Shown: positions 7,599-16,054 of the stretch, in pieces
Layout: every line of letters starts with the position of its first letter
Position numbering within the stretch: the stretch's first letter is position 1
Notes under the pieces: generated by a model
Told to the model about the DNA's origin: nothing
Seen by the model: only the letters and a program-made list of their open reading frames with translations
The model's database searches: none
Program-made: the position numbers and the translations under genes
Assembly (NCBI RefSeq): GCF_029892605.1
Contig: NZ_JARXWF010000001.1
Span: 372,001 to 436,000, forward strand
DNA from: Parabacteroides sp. PM6-13
GTDB taxonomy: Bacteria; Bacteroidota; Bacteroidia; Bacteroidales; Tannerellaceae
Reading direction: 5' to 3'
DNA: 64,000 bases

Positions 7599-8792
7599 TT
7601 ACTTCAGGTTAGCCAATGCTTTTTTCATACGGCTGATCGCTTCGATCAGGTTTTCGTCGGAGGTAGCATACGAGAAGCGCAAGCATTTCGGTGCACCGAA
7701 AGCAGCCCCCCCTACGGTAGCCACATGACCTACTTCCAACAGATACATCGCCAGGTCGCTCGCGTCGTTGACCGCACGGTCGCCCGCGCTCTTGCCGAAG
7801 TAATAATCCATTTCCGGGAACACATAGAAAGCACCCTGAGGAACATTCAGTTTGATACCCGGAATATCTTTGCAAAGATTGATCACCAGGTCGCGACGAC
7901 GAAGGAAGGCTTCACGCATCTGCTCCACGCAGGTCTGGTCGCCATTGAAGGCCGCTACGGACGCTTTCTGCGCGATAGAGCTGGCTCCCGAGGTATATTG
8001 CCCCTGCAATTTATTACAAGCCTTAGCAATCCAAAGCGGAGCGGCGATAAAGCCGATACGCCAGCCGGTCATGGCATAAGCTTTAGAAACACCATTGATC
8101 ACCACTACGCGGTCTTTGATCTCGCTGAACTGCGCGATGCTCTGGTGTTTGCCGATATAATTAATATGTTCATAGATCTCATCGGCCAATACGATCACGT
8201 TCGGATGTTTCGCCAATACCTCGGCCAATCCGCGCAGTTCCTCCTGCGAGTAAACACTTCCGGTCGGGTTGGATGGCGAACAGAGGATGAGCGCCTTGGT
8301 TTTCGGCGTGATGGCAGCTTCCAACTGAGCAGGCGTAATCTTGAAGTCCTGGTCGATACCGGCTTCAACAATCACATTGGTTCCTTCGGCCAGTTTAACC
8401 ATCTCTACGTAGCTCACCCAGTAAGGAGCCGGCACGATCACCTCATCGCCCGGGCCGACAATGCTCAACAATACGTTACAAACCGACTGTTTCGCCCCAC
8501 CGCTCACGATAATCTGATCGGTTGTATAGTCCAAATCGTTTTCCCGTTTCAGTTTGTCCACAATCGCCTTTCGAAGATCCATATATCCCGGTACGGGAGA
8601 ATAGAATGAGAAGTTGTCGTCGATGGCTTTCTTAGCCGCCTCTTTGATATGATCCGGTGTGAAAAAATCAGGCTCACCAACACTCAGGTTGATCACATCA
8701 ATACCCTGTGCTTTTAATTCCTGGCTCTTCTGCGACATCGCCAGCGTTTCCGAAGGCGACAAACTTGCTAAACGATCTGAAACTTGTGTCAT
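7599..8792 (-). CDS. aspC: Class I PLP-dependent aspartate aminotransferase
   Basis: This 397-residue cytosolic enzyme moves the amino group between aspartate and 2-oxoglutarate. The pyridoxal phosphate lysine is Lys237 in SKAYAMTGWRIGF. The fold markers LSVGEPDF (residues about 37-44), SPSNPTG and the C-terminal Arg in LRFSYAT are present, as in AAT subgroup I-beta enzymes. The closest relatives accept aspartate, but some act on aromatic amino acids or prephenate, so the exact substrate is likely rather than proven. A TACTTTTG promoter element lies at 8831-8838 on this strand, 38 nt upstream. Confidence 0.9.
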   Translation of the reverse strand: MTQVSDRLASLSPSETLAMSQKSQELKAQGIDVINLSVGEPDFFTPDHIKEAAKKAIDDNFSFYSPVPGYMDLRKAIVDKLKRENDLDYTTDQIIVSGGAKQSVCNVLLSIVGPGDEVIVPAPYWVSYVEMVKLAEGTNVIVEAGIDQDFKITPAQLEAAITPKTKALILCSPSNPTGSVYSQEELRGLAEVLAKHPNVIVLADEIYEHINYIGKHQSIAQFSEIKDRVVVINGVSKAYAMTGWRIGFIAAPLWIAKACNKLQGQYTSGASSIAQKASVAAFNGDQTCVEQMREAFLRRRDLVINLCKDIPGIKLNVPQGAFYVFPEMDYYFGKSAGDRAVNDASDLAMYLLEVGHVATVGGAAFGAPKCLRFSYATSDENLIEAISRMKKALANLK

Positions 8793-8830
8793 AAAACTGT
8801 AATTTGTTATGTATTATATGAATTCGGCGA

Positions 8831-8838
8831 CAAAAGTA
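8831..8838 (-). promoter_or_regulatory. -7 promoter element of the aminotransferase gene
   Basis: TACTTTTG on the minus strand, 38 nt before the ATG at 8792, fits the TAnnTTTG consensus. The -33 element is not clear. Confidence 0.55.
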
Positions 8839-8872
8839 ACCATATTTCTCGATTTAGGCAACACTTTGTTAT

Positions 8873-10087
8873 TTATTTGATATTGTGCAGCTGATGTCCC
8901 ATCCGCTCTTTTTTTGTCTTCAGATAAAAGACATTATAGGCATTGGGCGTCACCTCGATAGGCACGTTTTCCACCACCGACAAACCATAGGCTTCCAGCC
9001 CCACACGCTTCACCGGATTATTGGTCATCAAACGCATCTTGGTCACCCCGATATGCCGGAGGATCTGTGCCCCTACCCCATAATCGCGCTCATCGGCCTG
9101 GTGACCTAAATGCAGATTCGCATCTACCGTATCCAAACCGTTTTCCTGCAATTTGTAAGCCTTCATCTTCTCCATCAAACCAATGCCGCGTCCCTCCTGG
9201 TTCAGGTAAACGACTACGCCTTCGCCCTCTTTTTCGATCATCTCCATGGATTTACGAAGTTGTTCGCCACACTCACAGCGCATCGATCCGAAGATATCTC
9301 CGGTCGCACACGAGGAATGAACGCGCACCAGGATGGGTTCATCTTTTTTGATCTCTCCTTTGATTAGGGCGATATGGTCTAATCCGTTGCTTTTCTGGCG
9401 GAACGGGATCAGACGGAAATGGCCGTGTTCGGTCGGCATATCCACTTCCACCCCCTTCTCTACGATCGACTCCGTTTGAAGACGATAGGCAATCAGGTCT
9501 TTTATGGTGATGATCTTGATACCGAATTTCTGCGACACTTTGATAAGATCGGGCAGACGAGCCATCGTTCCGTCCGGATTGATAATTTCTATCAACGCCC
9601 CGGCAGGATAGAGTCCGGCCAGACGAGCCAGGTCGACAGTTGCTTCCGTATGTCCCGAGCGACGCAATACGCCCCGGGAACGGGCACGAAGCGGACTGAT
9701 GTGTCCCGGACGAGCCAGGTCGGTCGGCTTGGTCTCCGGATTTGCCAAGGCGAGAATCGTTTGCGCGCGGTCGTGCATAGAGACGCCGGTGGTACAGCCT
9801 TCGATCTTATCGACCGTCACCGTAAAGGGCGTATCATACATCGAGGTGTTTTGTTGCGCCTGCATCTCCAGTTCGAGTTCCTGGCAACGCTCTTCCGTAA
9901 TGGGCGCACAGAGGAGTCCGCGTCCTTCCGACATCATGAAGTTGATCTTCTCGGGAGTAATCTTCTCGGCAGCGATAATGAAGTCGCCTTCGTTCTCACG
10001 ATCTTCGTCGTCGACTACAATCAGAAATTTCCCTTCGCGGAAGTCTTCTATCGCCTCTTCTATGGTGTTCAGTTTAAATTCGTTCAT
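8873..10087 (-). CDS. ribBA: Bifunctional DHBP synthase / GTP cyclohydrolase II
   Basis: This 404-residue fusion catalyses two early steps of riboflavin synthesis. The N-terminal half (about 1-205) is 3,4-dihydroxy-2-butanone-4-phosphate synthase, with [11 protein letters not shown] binding the ribulose phosphate and Mg2+ and [14 protein letters not shown] later. The C-terminal half is GTP cyclohydrolase II, with zinc cysteines in [18 protein letters not shown] and the catalytic segment [11 protein letters not shown]. Both active sites look intact. A TACTTTTG promoter element lies at 10117-10124 on the minus strand. No FMN riboswitch is visible in the short leader. Confidence 0.96.
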   Translation of the reverse strand: MNEFKLNTIEEAIEDFREGKFLIVVDDEDRENEGDFIIAAEKITPEKINFMMSEGRGLLCAPITEERCQELELEMQAQQNTSMYDTPFTVTVDKIEGCTTGVSMHDRAQTILALANPETKPTDLARPGHISPLRARSRGVLRRSGHTEATVDLARLAGLYPAGALIEIINPDGTMARLPDLIKVSQKFGIKIITIKDLIAYRLQTESIVEKGVEVDMPTEHGHFRLIPFRQKSNGLDHIALIKGEIKKDEPILVRVHSSCATGDIFGSMRCECGEQLRKSMEMIEKEGEGVVVYLNQEGRGIGLMEKMKAYKLQENGLDTVDANLHLGHQADERDYGVGAQILRHIGVTKMRLMTNNPVKRVGLEAYGLSVVENVPIEVTPNAYNVFYLKTKKERMGHQLHNIK

Positions 10088-10116
10088 GGTTTATAGCCTT
10101 TGTGTTAATTCGTTGA

Positions 10117-10124
10117 CAAAAGTA
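10117..10124 (-). promoter_or_regulatory. -7 promoter element of ribBA
   Basis: TACTTTTG on the minus strand, 30 nt before the ribBA ATG, matches TAnnTTTG. Confidence 0.55.
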
Positions 10125-10174
10125 CAACAATTATTCCGAAGCCTTACGTACGGAATAATACAATATAACAATAA

Positions 10175-12118
10175 TTAATGGGAAGTAATCAAAGAGAGCA
10201 GTTCCTCACTGGTGCGCTGCACCACCTTCACGTCGTGGTTAAGCAGCCTGCGCTTGTAGGTGGCAAGTAAATAGAGAGGCCCACCTATCGGGAAAAGGAG
10301 TGCAACAATAAGCCCCAACGTTGGGTTTATGTCGACATTCATCTGATAATAACCCGTCATAATAGGGTAATCCATCAGTTTATTGATAATAAGGATCTGA
10401 TCCGAATTACCCAACTCCTCTACCAAAGACTCTACCTCGTCTGAGAAACGACGGGCAGAGGGATCTTTTCCGCCCTGTTTCCAGAAACTAAAATAATTGA
10501 CCCAGCGCTTATGAGAAGAGAGGTATTGTGTACAATCAGCGATCAACTGCTGCAAACGAACAGAAGCCGTTTGGTAATCCGGGGCATAAATAATCACCTC
10601 CTTCATGTCTACCTTGCGGTCCGAACGTTTTCCTATCAGGTTCTTCAACGCGTTGATATAGGTATCGGCGTTTAGGATCACCGAGTCGTTTACCGCTTTA
10701 TAGGTAAGGAATATACCCATAGGCGCCAAGACCGCCGTACTCAGCCACATCCCCTGCCAGGCATCCCATACACCCTCCTTGGCCATCTTAAAGCCGATAT
10801 TATCGATGATGTAATAGAAGATGAAAAGCAATACAGAGATAATCACTGGCACTCCTAATCCTCCTTTACGAATGATCGCTCCCAAAGGCGCGCCAATAAA
10901 GAAGAAGAGCAGACAGGCTACGGATAGGGTGAATTTCTTATGCCATTCCGTCTTATGCCGCCGTAGAGTACTGGCCTCCGTGCCGATATTGGTGGCACGA
11001 AACATATAGTCGGTACGCGTATTATCAATGGAGTTTTTCACTCGGTTCAGGATGGTCGCCTGGCCACTCGGGCTTTGCGCCGCGTAATAGGTATCGAAAT
11101 TGATTTGTGCCGCCTCCGTAGCTCGCACCTCATCCGAGCGCATAAACTCTTTGAAGTCGATCTCTTTTTTCTCCTCTTCGGGGGTATTGGCGTATTGAAT
11201 CTGATTAAAGGATCGCTTGTAGGAGCTGGAGTAGACCGTACGCGCGTTCAGCGTATTGATACTGTCAAGGCGCACACTCATAGAGTCGATCGACAGTTGC
11301 AGGTCGTTCAAGTCTTTCCCGACATACATATTGGCCATAAGCGACTCGTCGTAACGGTTGAAATTGGCATCAAACTCAATCAATACCTCTTTACTTTTGA
11401 ATGTCTCGCGACGGTAAGGAACGGCTGTTTGTCCCCGGTTTGAGGTTTGTTTACGCATATTCTCAAACGATTCACCGTCATACATCGTCAACACCAGGAA
11501 GAGCTTATCGTCAGAAGTCTTCAGGCGGCCGGAGTCGGCAAGAATCACCCGGGCATTATTGAAGCCATTCGAATAATCGTAGATCATCATGTCCTTCAAC
11601 AGGCCGGTCTTCTTATCTTTCTCCTTTACATATACATTGAAGTTGGTGATTTCTTTATAGAAAGAGCCTTCCGGTATTTCCAGTTCCGGCGATTTATTAC
11701 GGATAGAGCTTAAAAGGGTATAGAGTTTTACCTGAATCACCGGCATGGCGTTGTTCTGAAAAAAGAAGGCACCGATAGAGACAGCGACAATCAAGACCAT
11801 CAACGGACGCATAATGTGTATCAACGACACACCGGCCGATTTCATAGCCAGCAATTCAAGGCGCTCACCCAGGTTACCGAATGTCATAAGCGAAGCAAGC
11901 AAAATAGCCAAAGGAAGCGCCATGGGGACCAACGACAAGGCGGCATACAGGAACATCTCGCCCAAGACAGACATCTCTAATCCCTTTCCAACCAGATCGT
12001 CAATGAAACGCCAGAGGAATTGCATCAATACAATAAACAGACAAATCCCGAACGTCATAACGAATAACGGCAGGAAAGTCTGTAATATAAATGTATATAA
12101 TCGTTTTATTCTCAACAT
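10175..12118 (-). CDS. LptF/LptG family permease (YjgP/YjgQ)
   Basis: This 647-residue inner-membrane protein is of the type that, with LptB, extracts lipopolysaccharide from the inner membrane. Three hydrophobic segments lie near the N-terminus (about 14-35, 50-80, 100-125), then a large periplasmic beta-rich domain (about 130-390), then three more segments (about 392-415, 420-445, 455-475). A further C-terminal extension of about 170 residues ends in one or two hydrophobic stretches (about 590-625) and makes it longer than LptF or LptG of E. coli (about 360). Bacteroidetes versions are commonly long. Whether it acts as LptF or LptG cannot be decided here. A TACTTTTG promoter element lies at 12139-12146, minus strand. 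Confidence 0.88.
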   Translation of the reverse strand: MLRIKRLYTFILQTFLPLFVMTFGICLFIVLMQFLWRFIDDLVGKGLEMSVLGEMFLYAALSLVPMALPLAILLASLMTFGNLGERLELLAMKSAGVSLIHIMRPLMVLIVAVSIGAFFFQNNAMPVIQVKLYTLLSSIRNKSPELEIPEGSFYKEITNFNVYVKEKDKKTGLLKDMMIYDYSNGFNNARVILADSGRLKTSDDKLFLVLTMYDGESFENMRKQTSNRGQTAVPYRRETFKSKEVLIEFDANFNRYDESLMANMYVGKDLNDLQLSIDSMSVRLDSINTLNARTVYSSSYKRSFNQIQYANTPEEEKKEIDFKEFMRSDEVRATEAAQINFDTYYAAQSPSGQATILNRVKNSIDNTRTDYMFRATNIGTEASTLRRHKTEWHKKFTLSVACLLFFFIGAPLGAIIRKGGLGVPVIISVLLFIFYYIIDNIGFKMAKEGVWDAWQGMWLSTAVLAPMGIFLTYKAVNDSVILNADTYINALKNLIGKRSDRKVDMKEVIIYAPDYQTASVRLQQLIADCTQYLSSHKRWVNYFSFWKQGGKDPSARRFSDEVESLVEELGNSDQILIINKLMDYPIMTGYYQMNVDINPTLGLIVALLFPIGGPLYLLATYKRRLLNHDVKVVQRTSEELLSLITSH

Positions 12119-12138
12119 GGCCTATCCGGTTGAATGCG

Positions 12139-12146
12139 CAAAAGTA
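12139..12146 (-). promoter_or_regulatory. -7 promoter element of the LptF/LptG-like gene
   Basis: TACTTTTG on the minus strand lies 20 nt upstream of the ATG at 12118. It falls in the gap to the START-like gene, so the permease gene can be transcribed independently. Confidence 0.5.
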
Positions 12147-12201
12147 GTGTAAAAAACGATAATAAGCACATGCAAAAGAGTGAAACTACGCTAACAGGCG
12201 G

Positions 12202-12585
12202 TTAAATTCCCAGTGTATGTTTAAGCCGGTCTATCTGAGAGTCCCAAAGGTCGATCGCATCTTCTTTTTCGTCAGCATCTGCAAAATCGGTAATTTCCAG
12301 CGCCGTGGTTCCGGTCAACTCTATCGTATGTAGCTTAAATTCAAAATAAACATCTTCCTCTTCTTCCTCTATCCAACGGTAACGGACACTTACCTCCGGC
12401 TTCAACGAGACCACTTCCGCCTGCTCTTCATCTTTGTCCCATATAAACGTATAGGTAGAACCATTGATCATCACATCGTCAGCAAACCACGAAGAAAGAC
12501 CGGGGGGAGTGGTTACATGGTTCCATAAACTGCGTTTTGAAACCTTATCAAAAACATACTCGATATGAAACTTCTCTTTTTTCAT
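12202..12585 (-). CDS. START-like (AHSA1-type) domain protein
   Basis: The 127-residue acidic protein consists of a single START/Bet v1-like fold: the N-terminal strand KFHIEYVFDKVSKRSLWNHV, a central beta-sheet region rich in Glu (WIEEEEEDVYFEFKLH), and the long C-terminal helix DLWDSQIDRLKHTLGI. Such proteins bind hydrophobic ligands or act as co-chaperones in other groups. Function in Bacteroidales is unknown. It lies upstream of the LptF/LptG-like gene in the same direction, with an 83-nt gap that contains a promoter-like element. Confidence 0.8.
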   Translation of the reverse strand: MKKEKFHIEYVFDKVSKRSLWNHVTTPPGLSSWFADDVMINGSTYTFIWDKDEEQAEVVSLKPEVSVRYRWIEEEEEDVYFEFKLHTIELTGTTALEITDFADADEKEDAIDLWDSQIDRLKHTLGI

Positions 12586-12725
12586 CCCAGTAATTTTTAT
12601 GTTATTGCGCCCAAGTTACACAGAAAAAACGGAACGAACGCCATATATGTTTCAAAAACGCCACTGAGCCTCACCGTTTTTTCTGAAAACACCACATACC
12701 TCCCATTACTTTTTTTTGAAAAAGG

Positions 12726-12756
12726 TTGCAGAATCAAAAAAATACCTCTACTTTTG
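12726..12756 (+). promoter_or_regulatory. Promoter of the tRNA-Met gene
   Basis: TTG at 12726-12728 and TACTTTTG at 12749-12756 are 20 bp apart, a good Bacteroides-type promoter. Transcription would start about 45 nt before the mature tRNA. Confidence 0.65.
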
Positions 12757-12809
12757 CACCGCAATCAACGGAAGCAGGTGTTCTTCCGAAAGCACAAACA
12801 AAACATGAT

Positions 12810-12883
12810 GGCGAGATAGCTCAGCTGGTTAGAGCGCATGATTCATAATCATGAGGTCCCCGGTTCAATCCCGGGTCTCGCTA
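12810..12883 (+). tRNA. tRNA-Met (CAT anticodon)
   Basis: A complete 74-nt cloverleaf is visible. The acceptor stem is GGCGAGA with TCTCGCT (the outermost pair is a G-T wobble). The D-arm is GCTCAGCTGGTTAGAGC, the anticodon stem CATGA/TCATG has CAT in its loop, and the T-arm is CCCGG-TTCAATC-CCGGG. CCA is not encoded. The anticodon stem lacks the three G-C pairs of initiator tRNA, so this is elongator Met, or possibly the Ile tRNA whose C34 is converted to lysidine. A promoter precedes it and a terminator follows. It borders the AT-rich island. Confidence 0.97.
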
Positions 12884-13048
12884 CGAAGAAAGGAAGCAGT
12901 TACTGAAAAGTGGCTGCTTTTTTTGTGTATTTGTACACAATGTGCGCACAATTTTATCGATTTTACGTTGTTTTTTGCAAGCTGTGTAAACCAGTGTGTA
13001 TTCTCCATACGAGTGAGTAACTGCTGCTCTAATTGTGTTATAGTCCAT
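12881..13048 (-). CDS. Possible small protein at the end of the island operon
   Basis: This 55-codon frame begins MDYNTIRAAVTHSYGEYTLV, two bases after the stop of the preceding gene, as in translational coupling. Its stop codon lies inside the 3' end of tRNA-Met on the other strand. The first 40 residues have plausible composition; the last part runs through the tRNA terminator and is less credible. I recognise no family. It may be a chance frame or the stub of a gene cut when the island joined the tRNA. Confidence 0.2.
   Translation of the reverse strand: MDYNTIRAAVTHSYGEYTLVYTACKKQRKIDKIVRTLCTNTQKKQPLFSNCFLSS
12893..12925 (+). terminator. Terminator of the tRNA-Met transcript
   Basis: AAGCAGTTAC and GTGGCTGCTT form a hairpin followed by TTTTTTT, 10 nt after the tRNA. 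Confidence 0.8.
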
Positions 13049-13050
13049 GA

Positions 13051-13641
13051 TTATATGCTTTTTATAATTTTTTCAAAGAATAAGCGATTAAATAATAAAC
13101 CTTCAAACCCAACCAACTTTAAAGCTTGGTGACCTATATACTCTCTGTCTTCTACGATGCTTTTTACTTCATAAACACCTTCGTATTCCAGTGCATCGTA
13201 TGCTTTTGCATCATCAAAAAGTAAGGTTTTATTATATCTGCCAATATAACGAACAGTATCCCCCTCTTTCAACCATTTTTTTGCTTCTGTCTTATCAACA
13301 GGGATGAATATTCCGCCAAGAAATTCCACTTCTCGAAATCCTAATAATTTGGCAATCGTAAAAGAGCGATGTATTTCAATGAACTCAATTTCGTAAACAG
13401 TATCAGTGTCTAATATATCGTGTGGGTCAGAACAACGACCGTTCCAAGTTCGATAATCTTTGTTTTCGTTACCCCTATATCGAACCTTAGCTCCATCCTT
13501 CAACCCTGTTCTCTTTTCAAACTCACTTTTAGCCCATGCTCTTTGTTCCTGAATAGTTTCAAATTCAGGCATTGGTTCCCGAGATTCATAGCTCTCATGA
13601 CTCTCATTGCAAGCACTCTTTATTATTTTTAGCTGTCTCAT
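13051..13641 (-). CDS. Island protein with two repeated SH3-like domains
   Basis: I do not recognise this 196-residue protein. It contains an internal duplication: residues about 50-115 and 127-192 share the pattern G-x-[KT]-V-R-Y-x-G, then VYE[IV], then LxGF and a hydrophobic end. This looks like two small beta-barrel (SH3-like) modules joined by KTEAKKWLK. No signal peptide or membrane segment is seen, so it is probably cytoplasmic. It starts 1 nt after the beta-CASP hydrolase gene stops, so the two are almost surely co-translated. SH3-like barrels often bind nucleic acid or peptides; that role here is a guess. Confidence 0.7.
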   Translation of the reverse strand: MRQLKIIKSACNESHESYESREPMPEFETIQEQRAWAKSEFEKRTGLKDGAKVRYRGNENKDYRTWNGRCSDPHDILDTDTVYEIEFIEIHRSFTIAKLLGFREVEFLGGIFIPVDKTEAKKWLKEGDTVRYIGRYNKTLLFDDAKAYDALEYEGVYEVKSIVEDREYIGHQALKLVGFEGLLFNRLFFEKIIKSI

Positions 13642-13642
13642 T

Positions 13643-14929
13643 TTAATTAGTACTATTTTGATTAATTCCTATATTTACACTATCTATACTACATGAGGTT
13701 GTCATAATTTTTTGCCGTAAATGCTCTGTAATCGGCAAATTAGCATAGTTTGAAGAGGCTTCACTATGTATAGGAATAATTGCTGTTGTCGGATTAACCA
13801 AATTGCAGACCTTTGCCAATGCTTCAGGAGTAGCATGCCCACTTGTATGTAGCCTTTTAACTCTACCTTTAAATAACTTCTCTATTTTCACATACTCTTT
13901 TTTCTGGTTTTCTCCCTCATTGAGATAACCACTCCACATAGAGTAGATAAAGAGTGTTTGTTCTTCCGGCAATTGAGTTAGAAGCTCTTTGATCTGATCA
14001 TAATGCTTAGGCCGAACCAACATACAGAAACCTTTTCCCTTTAATATGTCCAACTGCTTTTTATGACCGTGTTTATAATAATATCCATTATCGAACCTAA
14101 ACAACTTATAGATAGCTCCTTTCGTTTCAGTGAATATATTCAGTACATTCTTCTGATAGTTGTCATACAAAAAACTACGATCCGTTTCTTGTGCTGCCTG
14201 ATAAAAAGAAGCTAAGCGATCTATATCTGTTGATGAACACAGAACAAATACGTATTTATGCTGGCGCATCAGTTCTATCGCATTTAACTTTATATCATTT
14301 TCGTGTAACACCTTCTCGGTCGATCTTGACAGCATCGTACCTTCTGTAATAAGTACATCTATCGCACCTTTATGCAATATGATCTTTTCAAGGACTTGCA
14401 TTAGTCCTTTACCCAAGTAGCCATGATCCCGAAAATCTCCTGTGTGCAGGATACGCTTCCCTTCTGCCTCAATCAAGAACATATAGGCATCACAAGCGGA
14501 ATGGCTAACAAAGTATGGGGTTATTTTGATGTTTCCAATAGGAATTTCCTGCTTTTCCCGGAATGTTTTAAATAATTCAAGCAGTTGGATGTCTTCTACT
14601 TTAACAGGAGCATCCTCTGGAATATGTATCAAAGCTTCATATTTGCAGAGCATAACCTGTTTCGCAACCTCTCCAATATGTTGTTCGATGCCTTCGGGCA
14701 CATACTTAAATAATTCAACATGATCTCCGTGATAATGGGTATAGAAGATTGCATTCACTCCTTTTGTCAGGTCTTCAATATTCTCTTTGTTTGCCATATT
14801 GTCGTCCGAAGGAACATTCCCTTTAGGAAGATTCTGTCCTAAATCGATAAGAATCCTTGTTTTATCGGTGGCGATCTCAGTGATGCAGCCACCGATTTGG
14901 TTGATGCCTCTGTGGATGGTTATTTGCAT
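13643..14929 (-). CDS. MBL-fold beta-CASP hydrolase, RNase J-like
   Basis: The 428-residue protein has the metallo-beta-lactamase metal site HYHGDH (His65, His67, Asp69, His70), His143 in VSHSACD, Asp165 in HTGDFRD and His388 in IPIHSE. It also has the beta-CASP marks, Glu196 in ITEGT and His365 in HTSGHA. These are the residues used by RNase J and related RNA or DNA nucleases. At 428 residues it lacks the C-terminal domain of RNase J (about 555), so it is a shorter relative. Its start overlaps the end of the upstream nuclease-like gene by 10 nt. A nuclease acting on RNA is likely by family; the target is unknown. It is too different from housekeeping RNase J to be assigned that job. Confidence 0.85.
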   Translation of the reverse strand: MQITIHRGINQIGGCITEIATDKTRILIDLGQNLPKGNVPSDDNMANKENIEDLTKGVNAIFYTHYHGDHVELFKYVPEGIEQHIGEVAKQVMLCKYEALIHIPEDAPVKVEDIQLLELFKTFREKQEIPIGNIKITPYFVSHSACDAYMFLIEAEGKRILHTGDFRDHGYLGKGLMQVLEKIILHKGAIDVLITEGTMLSRSTEKVLHENDIKLNAIELMRQHKYVFVLCSSTDIDRLASFYQAAQETDRSFLYDNYQKNVLNIFTETKGAIYKLFRFDNGYYYKHGHKKQLDILKGKGFCMLVRPKHYDQIKELLTQLPEEQTLFIYSMWSGYLNEGENQKKEYVKIEKLFKGRVKRLHTSGHATPEALAKVCNLVNPTTAIIPIHSEASSNYANLPITEHLRQKIMTTSCSIDSVNIGINQNSTN

Positions 14930-15837
14930 GTAGGATAGTTTATAATCATATAATCTTCATCTTCTTTCTTCAAAATATTCTCAATGTCATTCATTCGTTC
15001 TTCACGACCTTTAGTTAGTTCAGAATAGTTGTTAACAATAAGGAGGAGTGGTTTGCAATTTATTTTAGTTAAAACTGGATTTTCTGCTATAATCCCAATC
15101 TTATGTTTGATTTTGATAACATTCTCATAATAATCTAAAAAGAAATTCTTTTTGTCTTGTATAAATGTTTTGTATTTTTTCATTTGACCTACAATATCAA
15201 TTTTCTCTCCTCTAATGTCTGTTTTTTCTCCTCTTAGTCTTGGATCAGAGATCAATTTAAGTTCGATGAACCGTAAAATACCATTGTTCAAACTTACTAA
15301 ATCAAAACGAATAGTTTCTTTCTCTGAATCAGCTCTTTGATAAGCAAATTCAGAGTCTATATAGAGATTGCGATTCCCTAAAATGAGTTCTCCTTGCACC
15401 TTCTTCTCTGATGAGACTGTTAGCTTATTTTTCATAAGTTTTTCTCTTCCTTTATCAGTTTCTTTTAGATACACCTTTGCTATATTATTCTTTAGAAACT
15501 CCAAATAGTGAGAAACAGAGGTAAGCTCGTTCCTGCAATCTCTATATTCGAAAATGTCATGCCCTTTCTTATCTTTGCCAATGGGCATTATATCCCCCAT
15601 ATACTTCTGATGTGTCTCAACTATCATTCCATTTTTATGATTATATGAAATTTTGACAAGACAGCCTCCGTAATAATATACATTAATATAGTTATCTTTT
15701 CTTATCTCAATGTATAAGTCTTTATCCTCTAACATCTCTTTCCACCATTTTGGAGGATTATTCTTTATTGTCAAAATTTCGAAAAGCTTATTTTCAGGGT
15801 TAAGAGCTTCAAATTTCCCTTTGCATTTTTTTGCCAT
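14920..15837 (-). CDS. PD-(D/E)XK nuclease-like protein
   Basis: This 305-residue, lysine-rich protein comes from an AT-rich gene. Residues 160-225 carry a convincing PD-(D/E)XK layout: Glu163 in DSEFAYQ, Asp179 in IRFDLV, Glu192-x-Lys194 in FIELKL, and Gln218 with Tyr222 in VGQMKKY. The first 140 residues are an unknown domain, perhaps for substrate recognition. I do not recognise a named family. The call rests on spacing and predicted strands, and the nuclease activity is inferred. It overlaps the beta-CASP gene by 10 nt. Base composition is clearly lower in GC than the flanking housekeeping genes, a sign of transfer. Confidence 0.7.
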   Translation of the reverse strand: MAKKCKGKFEALNPENKLFEILTIKNNPPKWWKEMLEDKDLYIEIRKDNYINVYYYGGCLVKISYNHKNGMIVETHQKYMGDIMPIGKDKKGHDIFEYRDCRNELTSVSHYLEFLKNNIAKVYLKETDKGREKLMKNKLTVSSEKKVQGELILGNRNLYIDSEFAYQRADSEKETIRFDLVSLNNGILRFIELKLISDPRLRGEKTDIRGEKIDIVGQMKKYKTFIQDKKNFFLDYYENVIKIKHKIGIIAENPVLTKINCKPLLLIVNNYSELTKGREERMNDIENILKKEDEDYMIINYPTCK

Positions 15838-15859
15838 AATATTTGTATTTTATTCTATT

Positions 15860-16048
15860 TCAAATCCGCTTCTCACTCTCCCTTTTCAAATGACTGGCTT
15901 CCTGCTCTTCCAACTCCTCAACGGAGAAATGATGAGGGTTCTGCACATAATCCCGCACACCTTGCTGCTTTCTTGAACGAGCTATTTTCTGCATCGAAGC
16001 AAGTTGTTTGTCTGATATATTTATCAGCTTCTGTAATCGATCTTCCAT
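15860..16048 (-). CDS. Small helical island protein
   Basis: This 62-residue charged protein (MEDRLQKLINISDKQLASMQ) is predicted to be mostly helical, with no membrane segment. It starts 6 nt after the WYL regulator gene stops and ends 22 nt before the nuclease-like gene, so it belongs to the same operon. I do not recognise it. Its size and position, between a regulator and two putative nucleases, would suit an accessory or inhibitory subunit, but that is a guess. Confidence 0.55.
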   Translation of the reverse strand: MEDRLQKLINISDKQLASMQKIARSRKQQGVRDYVQNPHHFSVEELEEQEASHLKRESEKRI

Positions 16049-16054
16049 AATGTT

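Noticed and set aside
7725-8609. Long open frame opposite the aminotransferase gene
   Set aside because: The sense gene is complete and conserved; the antisense frame is explained by GC-rich codon use.
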